The position numbers and the translations under genes are program-made. From positions 356,116-420,115 of the forward strand of contig JAXHLS010000006.1 in NCBI GenBank assembly GCA_034522055.1: a stretch of DNA of 64,000 nt. Reading direction: 5' to 3'. Shown piece by piece: positions 63,964-64,000 of this stretch; within the stretch, counting starts at the first letter, position 1; every line of letters starts with the position of its first letter. The notes under the pieces are model-generated. The model was not told the DNA's origin. It did no database searches and worked only from the letters and a program-made list of their open reading frames with translations. The stretch comes from Gammaproteobacteria bacterium. GTDB lineage: Bacteria > Pseudomonadota > Gammaproteobacteria > JAABTG01.

Positions 63964-64000
63964 CTCCACCTGCCAACCCCCTCACAAAAACCCACAGCAA

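Noticed and set aside
50200..64000. Chromosomal integron (toxin-antitoxin cassettes)
   Set aside because: No intI gene and no attC-like core sites (GTTRRRY/RYYYAAC pairs at cassette ends) could be found; modules are in both orientations and separated by REP-like hairpins.

Overview
The window is chromosomal DNA of a high-GC gammaproteobacterium. The markers are a class I adenylate cyclase, ClpS-ClpA, CsiV next to Mfd, RNase AM (YciV), YciO and an E. coli-type NADP isocitrate dehydrogenase. I cannot name the genus; a Chromatiales-like sulfur bacterium would fit the abundance of Uma2 and toxin-antitoxin genes, but that is a guess. No rRNA, CRISPR array or prophage is visible. There is one tRNA (Val, CAC).

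Layout. 1-33 kb is mostly core genome: a cut-off sensor kinase, a chemoreceptor, the CDGSH-mfd-csiV-transglycosylase run, a DsrE-like secreted protein, mlaC, clpS-clpA, icd, dapE-bolA-yciI, rnm-yciO-M50 protease-trpS-scpA-scpB-rluB, cyaA, a PhnD/PAS/GGDEF/EAL receptor and two small membrane proteins. It is interrupted by hairpin (REP-like) repeats, heptamer tandem arrays and an IS110-family insertion sequence at 9.4-10.7 kb. 33-43 kb is mixed: a methyltransferase-like gene, a PhD/ParE pair, a large secreted TolB/M28/PDZ peptidase, then a decayed defence segment (Fic, an HsdR gene with its motor motifs deleted, an HsdM stub, an OLD-type ATPase-nuclease and an integrase stub) abutting tRNA-Val. 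43-50 kb is core again: ackA-xfp (phosphoketolase shunt), gltX and glnS.

50.2-64 kb is an island of roughly a dozen small toxin-antitoxin modules, intact and broken, interleaved with five full-length Uma2-family nuclease genes. The five Uma2 genes and one truncated derivative share a nearly identical upstream promoter block and first ~49 codons. The full-length genes also share the last ~70-110 codons; the middle differs. A 3' block ending in an AT-rich heptamer motif follows several of them and also occurs alone. Fragments of the same toxin genes recur at several places, so the region looks like a recombining cassette mosaic.

Two observations stand out. First, the non-coding left end of the IS110 element can be folded by eye into a two-loop bridge RNA whose four guide segments match the element's own ends and the interrupted REP palindrome around a CT core. 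Second, the Uma2/toxin-antitoxin mosaic has a shared promoter and 5' block with exchangeable middles.
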